Shown piece by piece: positions 1 through 8,403 of a DNA stretch of 64,000 nt. Below the pieces are notes generated by a model that saw only the letters and a list, made by a program, of their open reading frames with translations, did not search any database and was not told where the DNA came from. This stretch comes from Gimesia chilikensis. GTDB lineage: Bacteria; Planctomycetota; Planctomycetia; Planctomycetales; Planctomycetaceae. The first letter of the stretch is position 1. Every line of letters begins with the position of its first letter. The stretch is taken from NCBI RefSeq assembly GCF_008329715.1, contig NZ_VTSR01000012.1:62001-126000 (forward strand), written 5' to 3'. Position numbers and translations under genes: made by a program.

Positions 1-327
1 AATTGCCCGGAATGTGCTGGGGAATATACCTACGAAGACAGAGGCCTGCTGGTTTGTCCGTCATGCGGCCACGAATGGAATCCGGAGGGTGTGGCTGCGG
101 AGGAAACGACTGGCCCCGTCGTGCGGGACGCTAACGGCAACATCCTGCAAAATGGGGATTCCGTCACCGTCGTCAAAGACCTTAAAGTGAAGGGCTCTTC
201 GTCGGTCGTCAAGGTGGGAACGAAGGTCAAGAACATCCGCCTGGTCGAAGGAGATCACGACATCGACTGCAAAATTCCAGGGATTGGTTCAATGGGATTG
301 AAATCCGAATTCGTGAAGAAAGCCTGA
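1..327 (+). CDS. yjdM: YjdM/PhnA family zinc-ribbon protein (5' end missing)
   Basis: The reading frame is open from the first base, so the true start lies upstream of the window; 108 codons are visible. The visible N-terminus has two CxxC knuckles, CPEC and CPSC, about 14 residues apart, followed by GHEW: a small zinc ribbon. The rest (VKDANGN-like segment, [17 protein letters not shown]-like segment, [17 protein letters not shown], ending KSEFVKKA) closely follows the E. coli YjdM (former PhnA) family, which is about 110 residues, so only a few residues are missing. Despite the old name, the family is not phosphonoacetate hydrolase and its biochemical role is unsettled. It ends 20 bases before the next gene on the same strand, so co-transcription is possible. 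Family call is firm; function is unknown. Confidence 0.93.
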   Translation, partial: NCPECAGEYTYEDRGLLVCPSCGHEWNPEGVAAEETTGPVVRDANGNILQNGDSVTVVKDLKVKGSSSVVKVGTKVKNIRLVEGDHDIDCKIPGIGSMGLKSEFVKKA

Positions 328-347
328 CCCGCTTCGTGAGGTGCACC

Positions 348-1031
348 ATGAGCGTTGCAGACTTACAATACATCCTCGGAATGATTGGCACAGTTGCCTT
401 TGCGGTAACGGGCGTGCTGGCAGTCTCGCCGCGCGGCATCGATTTCTTTGGTGCCTGTGTGCTGGGGCTGATCACCGCGATCGGCGGCGGTACCATTCGT
501 GATGTGATCCTGGGCGTGCCGGTCATCTGGGCTGCAGACCTGAATTACATCTGGGTTGCATTGGGAGCGAGCTTTCTGGCATTCCTCACAAACCGGCATA
601 TGACGCGCAAAGAGATCTTCAAAACCATGCTCTACCTCGATGCGCTGGGAGTCTCGATGTTTGCGATCCAGGCAGCACAGAAAGTCATGTGGATCGACTT
701 CGGCATGCCTATCGCCCCGGTCCTGCTGGGAGTGTTGACCGCGATCGGAGGCGGCCTGCTCCGCGATGTTCTCGCAGGACAGCCCACACTGTTAATGCGG
801 CGAGAGATCTATGCTATTCCGGTCACACTTGGCTGTATCCTGTTTGTCGCGCTGGTCACCTGGCTGCCCCAACATGCCGTCCTGATCGGCGTCGGCTGCT
901 CTGCCTTGATCATGAGTCTGCGGAGCGCCGTGATCCACTGGGACCTGCACGTCCCGCTCTGGCTGACCATTCAATCGAAAGAGAATGCGATGCATTCGAA
1001 GCAGGACTCAGACAGCCCCCCTGCCAATTAA
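348..1031 (+). CDS. TRIC/UPF0126 family membrane protein (YicG-like)
   Basis: A 227-residue polytopic membrane protein. It has the internally duplicated glycine-rich signature of the UPF0126/TRIC (trimeric intracellular cation channel) family: ITAIGGGTIRDVILG near residue 45 and LTAIGGGLLRDVLAG near residue 130, each following hydrophobic helices. Bacterial TRIC homologues form homotrimeric monovalent cation channels; the substrate here is inferred. The ATG at 348 is preferred over an in-frame GTG at 336 because a GAGGTG motif sits just before it. The gene ends at 1031, directly abutting the stop codon of the convergent gene that begins at 1032, with no spacer and no terminator visible. Confidence 0.88.
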   Translation: MSVADLQYILGMIGTVAFAVTGVLAVSPRGIDFFGACVLGLITAIGGGTIRDVILGVPVIWAADLNYIWVALGASFLAFLTNRHMTRKEIFKTMLYLDALGVSMFAIQAAQKVMWIDFGMPIAPVLLGVLTAIGGGLLRDVLAGQPTLLMRREIYAIPVTLGCILFVALVTWLPQHAVLIGVGCSALIMSLRSAVIHWDLHVPLWLTIQSKENAMHSKQDSDSPPAN

Positions 1032-2105
1032 TCACAGCTCGAGTTCAATCTGAAGCTTCCGGTTATCCAGCCAGAGCTGCTCGATCCACGTCAGGCTCTC
1101 CATGACTGTGATGCGCGGGTTACCCATCGCGGCCTGCCAGTGTTCCGGGTCGGGCAGCATGAGAAAATAGTTGTTGATCGTATTCAGCATCATCATGTCG
1201 GCGACCGTTGCCAGCTGATCGCGGTCGAGCGTAAATTCCTCGCGATAGCCCTCTACCAGTTTGGCCAGCACATGGCCGGCCAGTTCAGGCGTCGCGCCAG
1301 GCACGCGGAGGCTGGGATAATAATAGTAAATGAACAGCAGGACGGCTAAATCCATCGTCCGCCAGCCGTAACAACCCAGATCAAAATCGATGATCTGCAC
1401 ATCACCGTTCTCAACCAGAAAATTTCCCGCATGCAAGTCCCGGTGCACCAGTCCATAGTGTCCTGCAGGTGTAGAACGGCCCCGCCAGTCAGCGTAATAC
1501 CCGCGCATCGCCTCGACGACCTCGGGGTGAAAATAGTCGGGCAGCGGATCCGGAAACTGTCCGAGTCTGATTTCATGCCACGAGAGACGATCGTGGTCGG
1601 TCGGGAGCTGTAATTCATCCGAAGCCCGATGGATGCGACCAATCTCCCGTCCCAGTTTCAGAAAGAGTTCCTCATTCCACTGGGCGTCGGTCGCCGGGTC
1701 GAGTTGTCGGCCTCCGAAACGTTTAAAACAGCAGACATGCATCGTACCCGCGTCGACTTCAATCGATTCCAGCAGTTCCCCGCCACGCGAAGGGATCGGC
1801 GTCGTAACCGTACATCCATGAGAGATCAGATGCTCCAGCCAGAGCAGTTCTCCCAGCACTTCGCCCCGTTTCCGGAGATTGCCGTCACTGATCCGGATAA
1901 TGACCGGCGCACTGTCGATAAACTCGGTAGCAAAGACGTGGTTCACCCCATCGCGGACTAATTCTGTCTTCTCAGGCACCAGTCCCCAGTGATCAATGCA
2001 CTGAGTCAGCGCGTTATAATAAGGCAGCGAATCGTCTACCAGCAAATGATTGGGATCCACGAACGGCTCCTGAAATAAACCCCGGAAAGTTTCCAAACGC
2101 AGCAC
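1032..2105 (-). CDS. Phosphotransferase of the APH/SrkA-like kinase fold
   Basis: A 357-residue cytoplasmic protein with the C-lobe signature of aminoglycoside phosphotransferase/protein-kinase-like enzymes: GLVHRDLHAGNFLVENG (catalytic HxDxxxxN loop) near residue 220, followed by VQIIDFDLGCYG (metal-binding IDFD) and a W-rich helix. The N-lobe has VNHVFATEF and VIIRISDG, which fit a degenerate nucleotide-binding sheet. Overall it resembles SrkA/YihE stress-response kinases and homoserine-kinase-type APH enzymes more than drug-resistance enzymes. The substrate cannot be named. The start is GTG at 2105 with only a weak Shine-Dalgarno sequence; a downstream start is possible. It converges on the TRIC-like gene with no intergenic space. 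Confidence 0.85.
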   Translation of the reverse strand: MLRLETFRGLFQEPFVDPNHLLVDDSLPYYNALTQCIDHWGLVPEKTELVRDGVNHVFATEFIDSAPVIIRISDGNLRKRGEVLGELLWLEHLISHGCTVTTPIPSRGGELLESIEVDAGTMHVCCFKRFGGRQLDPATDAQWNEELFLKLGREIGRIHRASDELQLPTDHDRLSWHEIRLGQFPDPLPDYFHPEVVEAMRGYYADWRGRSTPAGHYGLVHRDLHAGNFLVENGDVQIIDFDLGCYGWRTMDLAVLLFIYYYYPSLRVPGATPELAGHVLAKLVEGYREEFTLDRDQLATVADMMMLNTINNYFLMLPDPEHWQAAMGNPRITVMESLTWIEQLWLDNRKLQIELEL

Positions 2106-2150
2106 GACTATACGGGCCTGCCTCGGGTTCTGGAAGAGCGGATCAGAAAT

Positions 2151-2621
2151 TCAACGGTCCATCTGCTTCGTCCACAGCCATTTCCCGTCCGGATGTTGCT
2201 CGTCGACGGGATGGTTCAGGGTCATCGTTCGGCCGTCGTCCAGGAAATCAATCTGCCAGGAGTATTTCTCCTCCTCAAAATGACGCTGCAGACTGTTCCA
2301 CGACAACCGGATGCTGGAAAGGCTGAGCGAACGCGGCAGTTCAAACAGTTCCCAGGCAACGACTTTTAACTTCCCGTCCACAATGTGCCAGCGTCCGGCG
2401 TACTGATTATTCGAAAGGGAGATGGTCCGATCTGCATGGAAACCGCGCGTGATCTCAGAAGTGCCATCACTCCATTCTCCCACCAGCTGTTGTTCCTCGG
2501 CTGTCAGGGGACGAGGTTCCTCACCGATAAAACAATACGCGCACACCGCCAGCAGGAGGCCTGCCAGACAAGCCAGTAAGACGCGTCTGCGTTTCAGTGG
2601 TAATGTTAACCTGCGCATCAT
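2151..2621 (-). CDS. Hypothetical membrane-anchored protein
   Basis: A 156-residue protein of unrecognised family. The N-terminus is strongly basic (MMRRLTLPLKRRR) and is followed by one hydrophobic segment at about residues 13-31, so it is a signal anchor or uncleaved signal peptide with the remainder outside the cytoplasm. The exported part reads like a small beta-rich domain: LVGEWSDGTSEITRGFHADRT, then alternating strands, and TMTLNHP near the end. The LVGEW...F..D.T pattern resembles lipocalin-type 'goodness of design' domains in many planctomycete proteins, but this is only a resemblance. It lies 45 bases upstream of the kinase gene on the same strand. Confidence 0.6.
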   Translation of the reverse strand: MMRRLTLPLKRRRVLLACLAGLLLAVCAYCFIGEEPRPLTAEEQQLVGEWSDGTSEITRGFHADRTISLSNNQYAGRWHIVDGKLKVVAWELFELPRSLSLSSIRLSWNSLQRHFEEEKYSWQIDFLDDGRTMTLNHPVDEQHPDGKWLWTKQMDR

Positions 2622-2663
2622 AAAATCCCGGCTGTGTCCCGCTCTTGAACTCCTGAAGTGTTT

Positions 2664-2972
2664 TTAACTTCTCATCAAAATCGCCAGCACTACCAGTGCC
2701 AGCAGAAACAGAACGACATTAATCCCGAGCGTTGCGATGAAGAAATCGTTAGAGATGCGATTTCGATATTAGCGCACAATCAAGATCGTATTATCAATCA
2801 TCACTGCAGGCAAACTCAAAAGTGTTACCCACAGACAAATCAAAGTCAGCCCCCAACCGCCACTGCCAAAAGGTTCCACACTGCTCATGACATAAGGAAC
2901 CAGCAGTACGAAGAAGCACACTGTAGTAATCCACAAAGTGATCCGCCAGATTGACCACTTGACGTGCAGCAT
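2664..2972 (-). pseudogene. Small membrane protein interrupted by in-frame stop
   Basis: On the minus strand an ATG at 2972 opens a 67-codon frame that stops at a TAA (2769-2771). The same frame continues without another stop for 33 more codons to a TAA at 2664-2666. The first part has two hydrophobic helices (about residues 8-30 and 38-58). The part after the stop contains a third clean helix (FIATLGINVVLFLLALVVLAILM), typical of the end of a small three-helix membrane protein. The simplest reading is a nonsense mutation in a roughly 101-residue gene. The 67-residue product could still be made, or the stop could be a sequencing error. Family unknown. Confidence 0.55.
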
Positions 2973-2997
2973 GCGACTTCCCGTTTTAAATGCCAGA

Positions 2998-3684
2998 TTA
3001 CTCAGTCAACAGCTTTTGAATTTCTGGTAAATCCAAACGTTTCGCGATATCGAGGGGCGTTTCATTGTTCTTATCGACAACAGATGTATCTGAACCGTGT
3101 TTAAGAAGAACTTCTACCGCACTGATATTCTCGGCTTCAACAGCCGTGTGCAGAGGAGTCTGGCCTCTTTTATTTTGAGTATCTATATTTGCCCCATGCT
3201 CAATCAGTTCGTTGATTAATCGAGCGTTTCCATTAGATGCAAAATGATTCAAAACAGAATTTTCGTAATACTTTGACTTTGTGTTAATATCGGCTCCTGA
3301 TGCAAGTAAAAAGTCAAAGCACTCGACATCTCTGGTCCGTGCAAGACTGGAGTTGCCAACTACCCACATCAGCGGCGTTTTTCCGGTTTCATCATCGGGG
3401 CGATTCGGGTCAACACCTTTATTCAGGATGACTTGCAACAGGCGCTGATTAGATTGCATCGCTGCTGCATGTATGGGATAGATTCCACGACAGGGCTGAT
3501 CTACCAGACCTTGATTGATCAGTCTCTCTGCATTCGAAACGTCATCGAACCTGATGGATTCATATAATGCGCAAGGACTCTGTCTCGCTTTCACGATCCG
3601 CAGGGACAGAAACAGTACCGGAAGCGAAAGCATAATCAGCAGAGCCAGAATTCTTAAGTGCTTCAACCAACGTGGGTGATTCAT
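2998..3684 (-). CDS. Ankyrin-repeat protein with N-terminal membrane anchor
   Basis: A 228-residue protein. Residues 1-32 hold a basic start and one hydrophobic helix (LRILALLIMLSLPVLFLSL), a signal anchor. The remainder is about five ankyrin repeats: GIYPIHAAAMQSN, DETGKTPLMWVVGNS, a third ending LLASGADINTKSK, KRGQTPLHTAVEAENISAVEVLLKHG and NETPLDIAKR. Such repeats are protein-binding scaffolds; the partner is unknown. The topology puts the repeats outside the cytoplasmic membrane. Base composition is visibly AT-richer than neighbours and codon use differs (many AAT, TTT and ATT codons), suggesting recent acquisition. It precedes the broken small membrane gene on the same strand by 25 bases. 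Confidence 0.85.
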   Translation of the reverse strand: MNHPRWLKHLRILALLIMLSLPVLFLSLRIVKARQSPCALYESIRFDDVSNAERLINQGLVDQPCRGIYPIHAAAMQSNQRLLQVILNKGVDPNRPDDETGKTPLMWVVGNSSLARTRDVECFDFLLASGADINTKSKYYENSVLNHFASNGNARLINELIEHGANIDTQNKRGQTPLHTAVEAENISAVEVLLKHGSDTSVVDKNNETPLDIAKRLDLPEIQKLLTE

Positions 3685-3930
3685 AGATCTTTTCTCTTGA
3701 CCTCATTTTGTTATGAGTCACTGCCCGCCATCAATTTGTCTTAAAAATGATGCTATTCCTTAATTTAAACAGAACGAGGCAGGTCGGCCAGTACTTTTTT
3801 GTATTCGCTCCCTTTAATTCCGTAGCACCGACGGAATGAACAAGATTCGGATTGTTCACCAACACTTCATCTGTCATCTTGTACGAATAATGCATCAGCG
3901 TTTGGTGAAAGTTCATAGAAAGTGACCGCG

Positions 3931-4734
3931 ATGAACGATGACAGCGACTTTTCTCATCCCATGCTCTCATTTTGCGAAGGTGCCAGTCAGACCGCAGTCC
4001 ACTTTAAGGAACAACTGTCGTCTTTCGAACCGGGGAGCGTCGCGTGGAAAGAGTTTCTCAAAACGCATTGCGACAGCCAGAACCACGTTGTACAGATCAC
4101 GGCGATTCAGGAGATCGGCAAAAGCGGGGATCCCGAGTGGCTCAATTTTCTGCAGGCACGGTTGCACGCAGAAACGGGGCCCTTTGAATGGACGCCACTC
4201 CTGTGTGCCATCGGTGAGCTGGGAGGATTTCGGTCTCGGGAAGATTACGCGCTCTATCTTGAATCGGAGGATGAGCATGTGCGTGTGATGTCGCTGATGA
4301 TCCCATACTACCTGCCCCGTGAAGAGGCGCTCGTCATTCTCATCGATAAAATGAATCACGATCCCAGTCTTACTGTGCGCCAGACCGCTGCGAGAAGACT
4401 GGTGGATCTTGACTCTGATGCAGGCCTCCCGCTACTACTGGAAGAATTTCATCAGGAGGAACAGCAGTATTCTGAAAAAACAAGGCTCGCCTTTCTACTG
4501 ACGGTATTACGTCATCCAAAGGGGTTCCAGTTTTTGCAGCAGCAGATCTCCATGAATCCCAGTTTATCCCGACAGGACCGCACGCTGCTTTTCTCTGCCG
4601 TCTGTGATCTGTTTTTACATGAGGGACTGGAACTGCCCCCCTGCGAGCGGCCGGCGGATTTACCGCTGGAGCTGATCTTTCAGCGGGCCACCGACTGGCT
4701 GGAAGCACAGCTTGCCGCGATTGCCGAGGAATAG
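3931..4734 (+). CDS. HEAT-repeat protein
   Basis: A 267-residue cytoplasmic protein with no signal peptide. It is mostly helical and shows HEAT-like helical pairs: VVQITAIQEIGKSGDPEWL, WTPLLCAIGELGG, VRVMSLMIPYYL, LTVRQTAARRLVDLDSDAGLPLL and LAFLLTVLRHPKG. Such proteins are adaptor scaffolds; no enzymatic motif is visible. The frame opens with GTG at 3922 (GTG ACC GCG ATG), but ATG 3931 is the conventional choice; neither has a strong Shine-Dalgarno sequence. The repeats occupy about residues 45-240. It stands alone between the AT-rich patch and the AraC regulator, so context does not suggest a partner. Confidence 0.75.
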   Translation: MNDDSDFSHPMLSFCEGASQTAVHFKEQLSSFEPGSVAWKEFLKTHCDSQNHVVQITAIQEIGKSGDPEWLNFLQARLHAETGPFEWTPLLCAIGELGGFRSREDYALYLESEDEHVRVMSLMIPYYLPREEALVILIDKMNHDPSLTVRQTAARRLVDLDSDAGLPLLLEEFHQEEQQYSEKTRLAFLLTVLRHPKGFQFLQQQISMNPSLSRQDRTLLFSAVCDLFLHEGLELPPCERPADLPLELIFQRATDWLEAQLAAIAEE

Positions 4735-4880
4735 ACGTTAGAAATTCTACTGGCGGATTGACTGCTCACCATGAGAGACAACAACACTTTTTCTCAATAC
4801 CGCAAGAATGATCAAGCAGGCTGTTTTTTCATCGGTTAAGATCGCGGCCCACCTGTTGAATCGAGAATAGAGGATCGTTG

Positions 4881-5714
4881 ATGGCTCCCGTGCAGAAAGC
4901 TTTATGGTATGTGGAAAGTCATTCCCGTGACGGGCTCAGCCTGGAAGCGGTGGCACGCGCCAGTTGTGTCTCTCCTTATCATCTGACCCGTTCGTTCGCG
5001 GAAGTCTTCGGCATTTCTTTAATGCGTTACACACGCCAGCGTCGCCTTTCCGAAGCGGCGAAGCAGCTGGCGGCAGGAGCCCCCGACATTCTTTCTATCG
5101 CCTTCGATTACGGGTACGGATCGCACGAGGCATTCTCGCGTGCGTTTAAAAAAGAATTTGGTGTGACTCCCGAACGGGTACGCACTCTGGCTGACCTGTC
5201 TCAATTACAACTGAAGGAACCGATTGTCATGGACTCTACCCAACTGCCTCGGCTGAACCCGCCACGTGAAGAAACTCTGCCTGCACTCTCGTTTGCAGGG
5301 CTGGTCGAACGCTACGACTGCCAGTCATCTGCGGGAATCCCCAACCAGTGGCAGCGCGCTTCACCCCTGCTGGGAAGTATTTCCCCACTGGTGAGCCAGG
5401 ACGCCTATGGGATCTGCTTCAACTTTGATGAAACCGATGGCAAGTTTGACTACATGGCCGGCGTGCCAGTCGAGCAGGGGACCACGCTACCCCAGGGCCT
5501 GGTGCGTTTCGATCTGCCAACACATAAGTATGCCGTCTTCCAACATGGCGGTCATATCTCGGAGATACGTTCGGTCATTGCAGCGATCTGGGCCGATGCC
5601 CTCTCTCAGGCGAATCAGGAACCCGTCAGTGGACCGGTTCTCGAAAAATACGGCCCCGAATTCGACCCGCAGACGGGCCGGGGAGGCTTTGAAATCTGGA
5701 TTCCCGTGAAATAG
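4881..5714 (+). CDS. AraC-family regulator with GyrI-like effector domain
   Basis: A 277-residue transcription factor of the Rob/SoxS-like architecture. The N-terminal AraC DNA-binding domain (about residues 5-100) contains both helix-turn-helix units: LSLEAVARASCVSPYHLTR and ILSIAFDYGYGSHEAFSR followed by FKKEFGVTPE. The C-terminal 150 residues form a GyrI-like (AraC effector-binding) domain with FAGLVERYDC, the YGICFNFDE strand and GGFEIWIPVK at the end; in relatives this binds small hydrophobic ligands. The start is ATG 4881 with AGAGGA about 8 bases upstream, rather than the TTG three bases earlier. Its targets are not evident from the neighbours. Confidence 0.9.
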   Translation: MAPVQKALWYVESHSRDGLSLEAVARASCVSPYHLTRSFAEVFGISLMRYTRQRRLSEAAKQLAAGAPDILSIAFDYGYGSHEAFSRAFKKEFGVTPERVRTLADLSQLQLKEPIVMDSTQLPRLNPPREETLPALSFAGLVERYDCQSSAGIPNQWQRASPLLGSISPLVSQDAYGICFNFDETDGKFDYMAGVPVEQGTTLPQGLVRFDLPTHKYAVFQHGGHISEIRSVIAAIWADALSQANQEPVSGPVLEKYGPEFDPQTGRGGFEIWIPVK

Positions 5715-5816
5715 TACTGAAGGAAGTGAAGATAAAGCGATACTCGCTGATCGCATCACGGATTTTGTTTATCCTGAGGAATAATCCCCGGCCCCAGTTT
5801 CGACTCCTTTCAAACG

Positions 5817-5858
5817 AAAGTGGTCAGCACTTTATTTGTGAAACGCTGACCACTTTTT
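5817..5858. terminator. Bidirectional rho-independent terminator
   Basis: A 12-bp perfect stem (AAAGTGGTCAGC at 5817-5828 with GCTGACCACTTT at 5845-5856) encloses a 16-base loop and is flanked by A and T runs. It lies between the convergent AraC regulator and the first PQQ propeller gene and can serve both. Confidence 0.8.
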
Positions 5859-5886
5859 AATTTCGTCGTCACTGCTTCAACAGAGA

Positions 5887-7218
5887 TCAGGTGTCCTGTT
5901 TAATGTCATAACAGAAAAGCAGGTCCTGATCGCGGAGATAGAGTCGGCCGTTAGAGATCACGGGGCGTGCCCAGACCTTGCCGAGAATGCTCTGTTTTTC
6001 CGTGCGTTCCGGAATCGTGAAGCGGCCCGTTTCTTTGAATCCTTTCGGGGTGGCTTCAATGCAGACCAGTACGCCGTCGTCCTGCGTAAAACAGTAGAGG
6101 TGCCCAGCCGCGGCCATCACGGCACCCGCGGGAGCGGCGCGACCTTCCATCCAGACGCTCTCGCCGGTTTCCAGATCCTGGCAGACCCAGCGTCCGCGGG
6201 AAGTGGTTTTACCGGTCCAGCCGTAAATCTTGCCGTCGATCAGCACGACGCCGCCGTGGTGGTTGCTCATAGTCTTGTTTTTGTAGAGCACCTTGGCTGT
6301 GAACTGATCGCCGTCTTTCTGGACTTCGACGAGGCCGCAGCCGGCGTCGTAATCGCAGGTCGTATAGACCCGGTTCCCGGTCACGATGGGCGTGGGAATC
6401 ACGGCGACTTCATTCACGGGAACTTCGGCCGTCCAGAGCAGTTTGCCATCAGAAGCGCGAACACTCGCCAGCTGTTTGGCGGTCAGCACGACGTATTGTT
6501 TCACCCCACCAAAGTCAGCGATCACGGTCGAGGAATAACTGCAGGGGTCGGTCAGTTCTTTGGATTGCCAGACCAGCTTGCCGGTCGCCGCTTCGAGGGC
6601 AACGACCGCGCCCTGCTCACCTCCGGGTGTGCAGATCACATGGTTACCGTCCACCAGGGGAGACTCACAATAGCCCCAGGTATTCTCCGGTTTGCCCCGC
6701 GCACCACTGAGCATGCTGCCGTAGGTTTCACGGAGATTCGCTTTCCAGAGCAGTTTGCCGGTTTTCTGATCCAGGGCGAACAGGTCGCCGTTCGCGCCGA
6801 GTCCAAACAGGCGGCCGTCGGCGATAGAGGGCGTACTCCGTGGACCGTGGCCCCATTTGGTCAGCATGATGCCTTCCTTGTAGTGGGCGACTTCCTGCTT
6901 CCAGAGCTGCTTGCCGCTGGGATCCAGTGCCAGCACAAATTCAGTGTAGTCGCCGTTCTCCTGTTTGTCGGCACCCAGCAGGTAGGCAATGTTATCAACC
7001 ACAGCAGGAGCGGAGTAACCGATGCCGCAGTCCTTAAAGGACCACACGGGCTTGAAGTCTTCGGGGAAGGTGGAGCGGAGTCCGGTCTCGGCGGAAATGG
7101 AGTCGCGGTTCGGTCCCTGCCACTGCGGCCAGTCGGCGGCGTGCGTGGAGGTGGAGATGAGTAACAAGGTGGTCGTCAATAACGTGGCTGTCCACAAAGG
7201 ACGTTTCAAACGTAGCAT
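5887..7218 (-). CDS. Secreted PQQ-like beta-propeller repeat protein
   Basis: A 443-residue protein with a typical signal peptide (residues 1-27, ending STHAADWPQW). The mature part starts with the planctomycete-type DWPQWQGPNRDSIS motif and contains repeated PQQ/WD-like blades: VLALDPSGKQLWKQE, LFALDQKTGKLLWKANL, VVALEAATGKLVWQSKEL and VRASDGKLLWTAEV. The fold is an eight-bladed-type propeller; no quinoprotein dehydrogenase catalytic residues or cytochrome motif can be recognised, so it is probably a binding or scaffold protein and not a PQQ enzyme. A second copy of the family lies at 9665-11017, but the two are well diverged. The family is very abundant in planctomycetes; function is undetermined. 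Confidence 0.9.
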   Translation of the reverse strand: MLRLKRPLWTATLLTTTLLLISTSTHAADWPQWQGPNRDSISAETGLRSTFPEDFKPVWSFKDCGIGYSAPAVVDNIAYLLGADKQENGDYTEFVLALDPSGKQLWKQEVAHYKEGIMLTKWGHGPRSTPSIADGRLFGLGANGDLFALDQKTGKLLWKANLRETYGSMLSGARGKPENTWGYCESPLVDGNHVICTPGGEQGAVVALEAATGKLVWQSKELTDPCSYSSTVIADFGGVKQYVVLTAKQLASVRASDGKLLWTAEVPVNEVAVIPTPIVTGNRVYTTCDYDAGCGLVEVQKDGDQFTAKVLYKNKTMSNHHGGVVLIDGKIYGWTGKTTSRGRWVCQDLETGESVWMEGRAAPAGAVMAAAGHLYCFTQDDGVLVCIEATPKGFKETGRFTIPERTEKQSILGKVWARPVISNGRLYLRDQDLLFCYDIKQDT

Positions 7219-7466
7219 GATCTATTCGTTTCCTGGTCTTTCGCTGGTGGTATTGAGTCGCTTCTGAAGAGGAACGCTTAGCGTCAATTCTATGTAGAAG
7301 GCTGCGGGGTTTACAGGTACCGATTCATGAATTTTTGAGGCAACGATTTGTGGCTGATTTGAGAGTAGCAACGTCAGATCGATTGTTGCACAATAGACAC
7401 ATGCTTCATGGACGGCTTCTCCTTTCTCAGGATGTTCACAATTCTTTCTCCTCTCATGATTTTCCC

Positions 7467-7781
7467 ATGACGAACGATGAATCAAGTAAATCGATTGCTG
7501 CTTTCAGTGTCGAGGTCGTTGCGCTTGTGACCCTCTGTCGTGATCTTTTCGATACGGAAACACTTTCCGGAGTACTTCATTATCTCAATCACAACGAACC
7601 GGAAATGGCACTGGAGGGACTACTCATCGAACTGTTTCGGGTGAATCGCTATCCGGAACCATTTGATGTTCAGCGTTGGAAGCGAGTAGTACAGTCAGCT
7701 GACTTCTCAGATGGCGGAGTTTTTGATGAAGCAATCCTTGATCATTTCGAACGTTGGATTGAAAGAGCGACATTATCTTGA
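7467..7781 (+). CDS. Hypothetical small helical protein
   Basis: A 104-residue acidic, probably all-helical cytoplasmic protein with no signal peptide and no recognised family. The frame is open further upstream to 7335, but the earlier part (RQRFVADLR...) is not protein-like; ATG 7467 (MTNDESSKS) gives the natural N-terminus. Residues 15-100 alternate hydrophobic and acidic positions (VVALVTLCRDLFDTETLSG, EMALEGLLIELFRVNRYPE). The size and composition resemble small immunity-type proteins, but this is only an impression. It is an orphan between divergent PQQ and sigma-factor transcription units; the preceding 248 bases carry no recognised gene. Confidence 0.5.
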   Translation: MTNDESSKSIAAFSVEVVALVTLCRDLFDTETLSGVLHYLNHNEPEMALEGLLIELFRVNRYPEPFDVQRWKRVVQSADFSDGGVFDEAILDHFERWIERATLS

Positions 7782-7878
7782 ACGATCGATTATTTTCTGA
7801 GAAATCCGCATACGACACCTTTTTTCTGTAAGTCAGCGTCCCCAGCGGGTACTAATACCTGTGGAAAGGGGTGTTCTC

Positions 7879-8403
7879 GTGCATGACCAATCACAGGAAT
7901 CGCTGTTCATGGACTGGCTCGACGCGCATGGTGCGTCGGTCTGGAAAGTGGCACGCGCCTACACCCTGACCACGGAAGAGACTCAGGATCTCGCCCAGGA
8001 GATTCTGTTGCAGGCCTGGAAGTCACTACCGCAGTTCGAGCAGAAGTCGAGCCCGGCCACCTGGTTCTATCGCGTGGCATTACACACGGCGATGAACTGG
8101 CGCAGAAAGGAAGCACCGTGGCGGGTCCGACAGAAACCGTTGCTGGAAGTGCAGATGCTGAGCGCCGCAGAGGCCGACAGCGCCGCCACCGCACAGCAGC
8201 GTGATCTGGTCGAGCAGCTTTACAAAGCCATCCACCAGTTACCCAAAACCGATGCCGCCCTGGTGCTGCTTTACCTGGAAGAGTTGAGTTATCGCGAGAT
8301 GGCCGACGTGCTGGGGATTTCTGAAAACTACGTTGGTGTGAAACTGAATCGGGCCAGGCAGGCATTGAACGAACTGATGAAAGGGGAAAGCGATGGCTCC
8401 TGA
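7879..8403 (+). CDS. ECF RNA polymerase sigma factor
   Basis: A 174-residue sigma-70-family ECF protein. Region 2 spans about residues 10-75, with ETQDLAQEILLQAWKSLPQF and ATWFYRVALHTAMNWRRKE. Region 4 spans about residues 110-165, with LPKTDAALVLLYLEELSYREMA and the recognition helix ISENYVGVKLNRARQAL. It would direct RNA polymerase to a dedicated promoter set. The chosen start is GTG 7879, preceded by GAAAGGGG at a normal distance; an in-frame GTG at 7861 is the alternative. The stop overlaps the next gene's ATG by 11 bases, which indicates translational coupling with the membrane protein that follows and suggests a sigma/regulator pair. Confidence 0.92.
   Translation: MHDQSQESLFMDWLDAHGASVWKVARAYTLTTEETQDLAQEILLQAWKSLPQFEQKSSPATWFYRVALHTAMNWRRKEAPWRVRQKPLLEVQMLSAAEADSAATAQQRDLVEQLYKAIHQLPKTDAALVLLYLEELSYREMADVLGISENYVGVKLNRARQALNELMKGESDGS

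Noticed and set aside
3731-3970. Minus-strand open frame of 79 codons overlapping the HEAT-repeat gene start
   Set aside because: It overlaps the start of a better-supported gene on the other strand, has no Shine-Dalgarno sequence and its composition is not protein-like.
6100-7164. 354-codon plus-strand frame antisense to the first PQQ propeller gene
   Set aside because: The minus-strand protein has a signal peptide and repeated blades; antisense frame is a codon-bias artefact.
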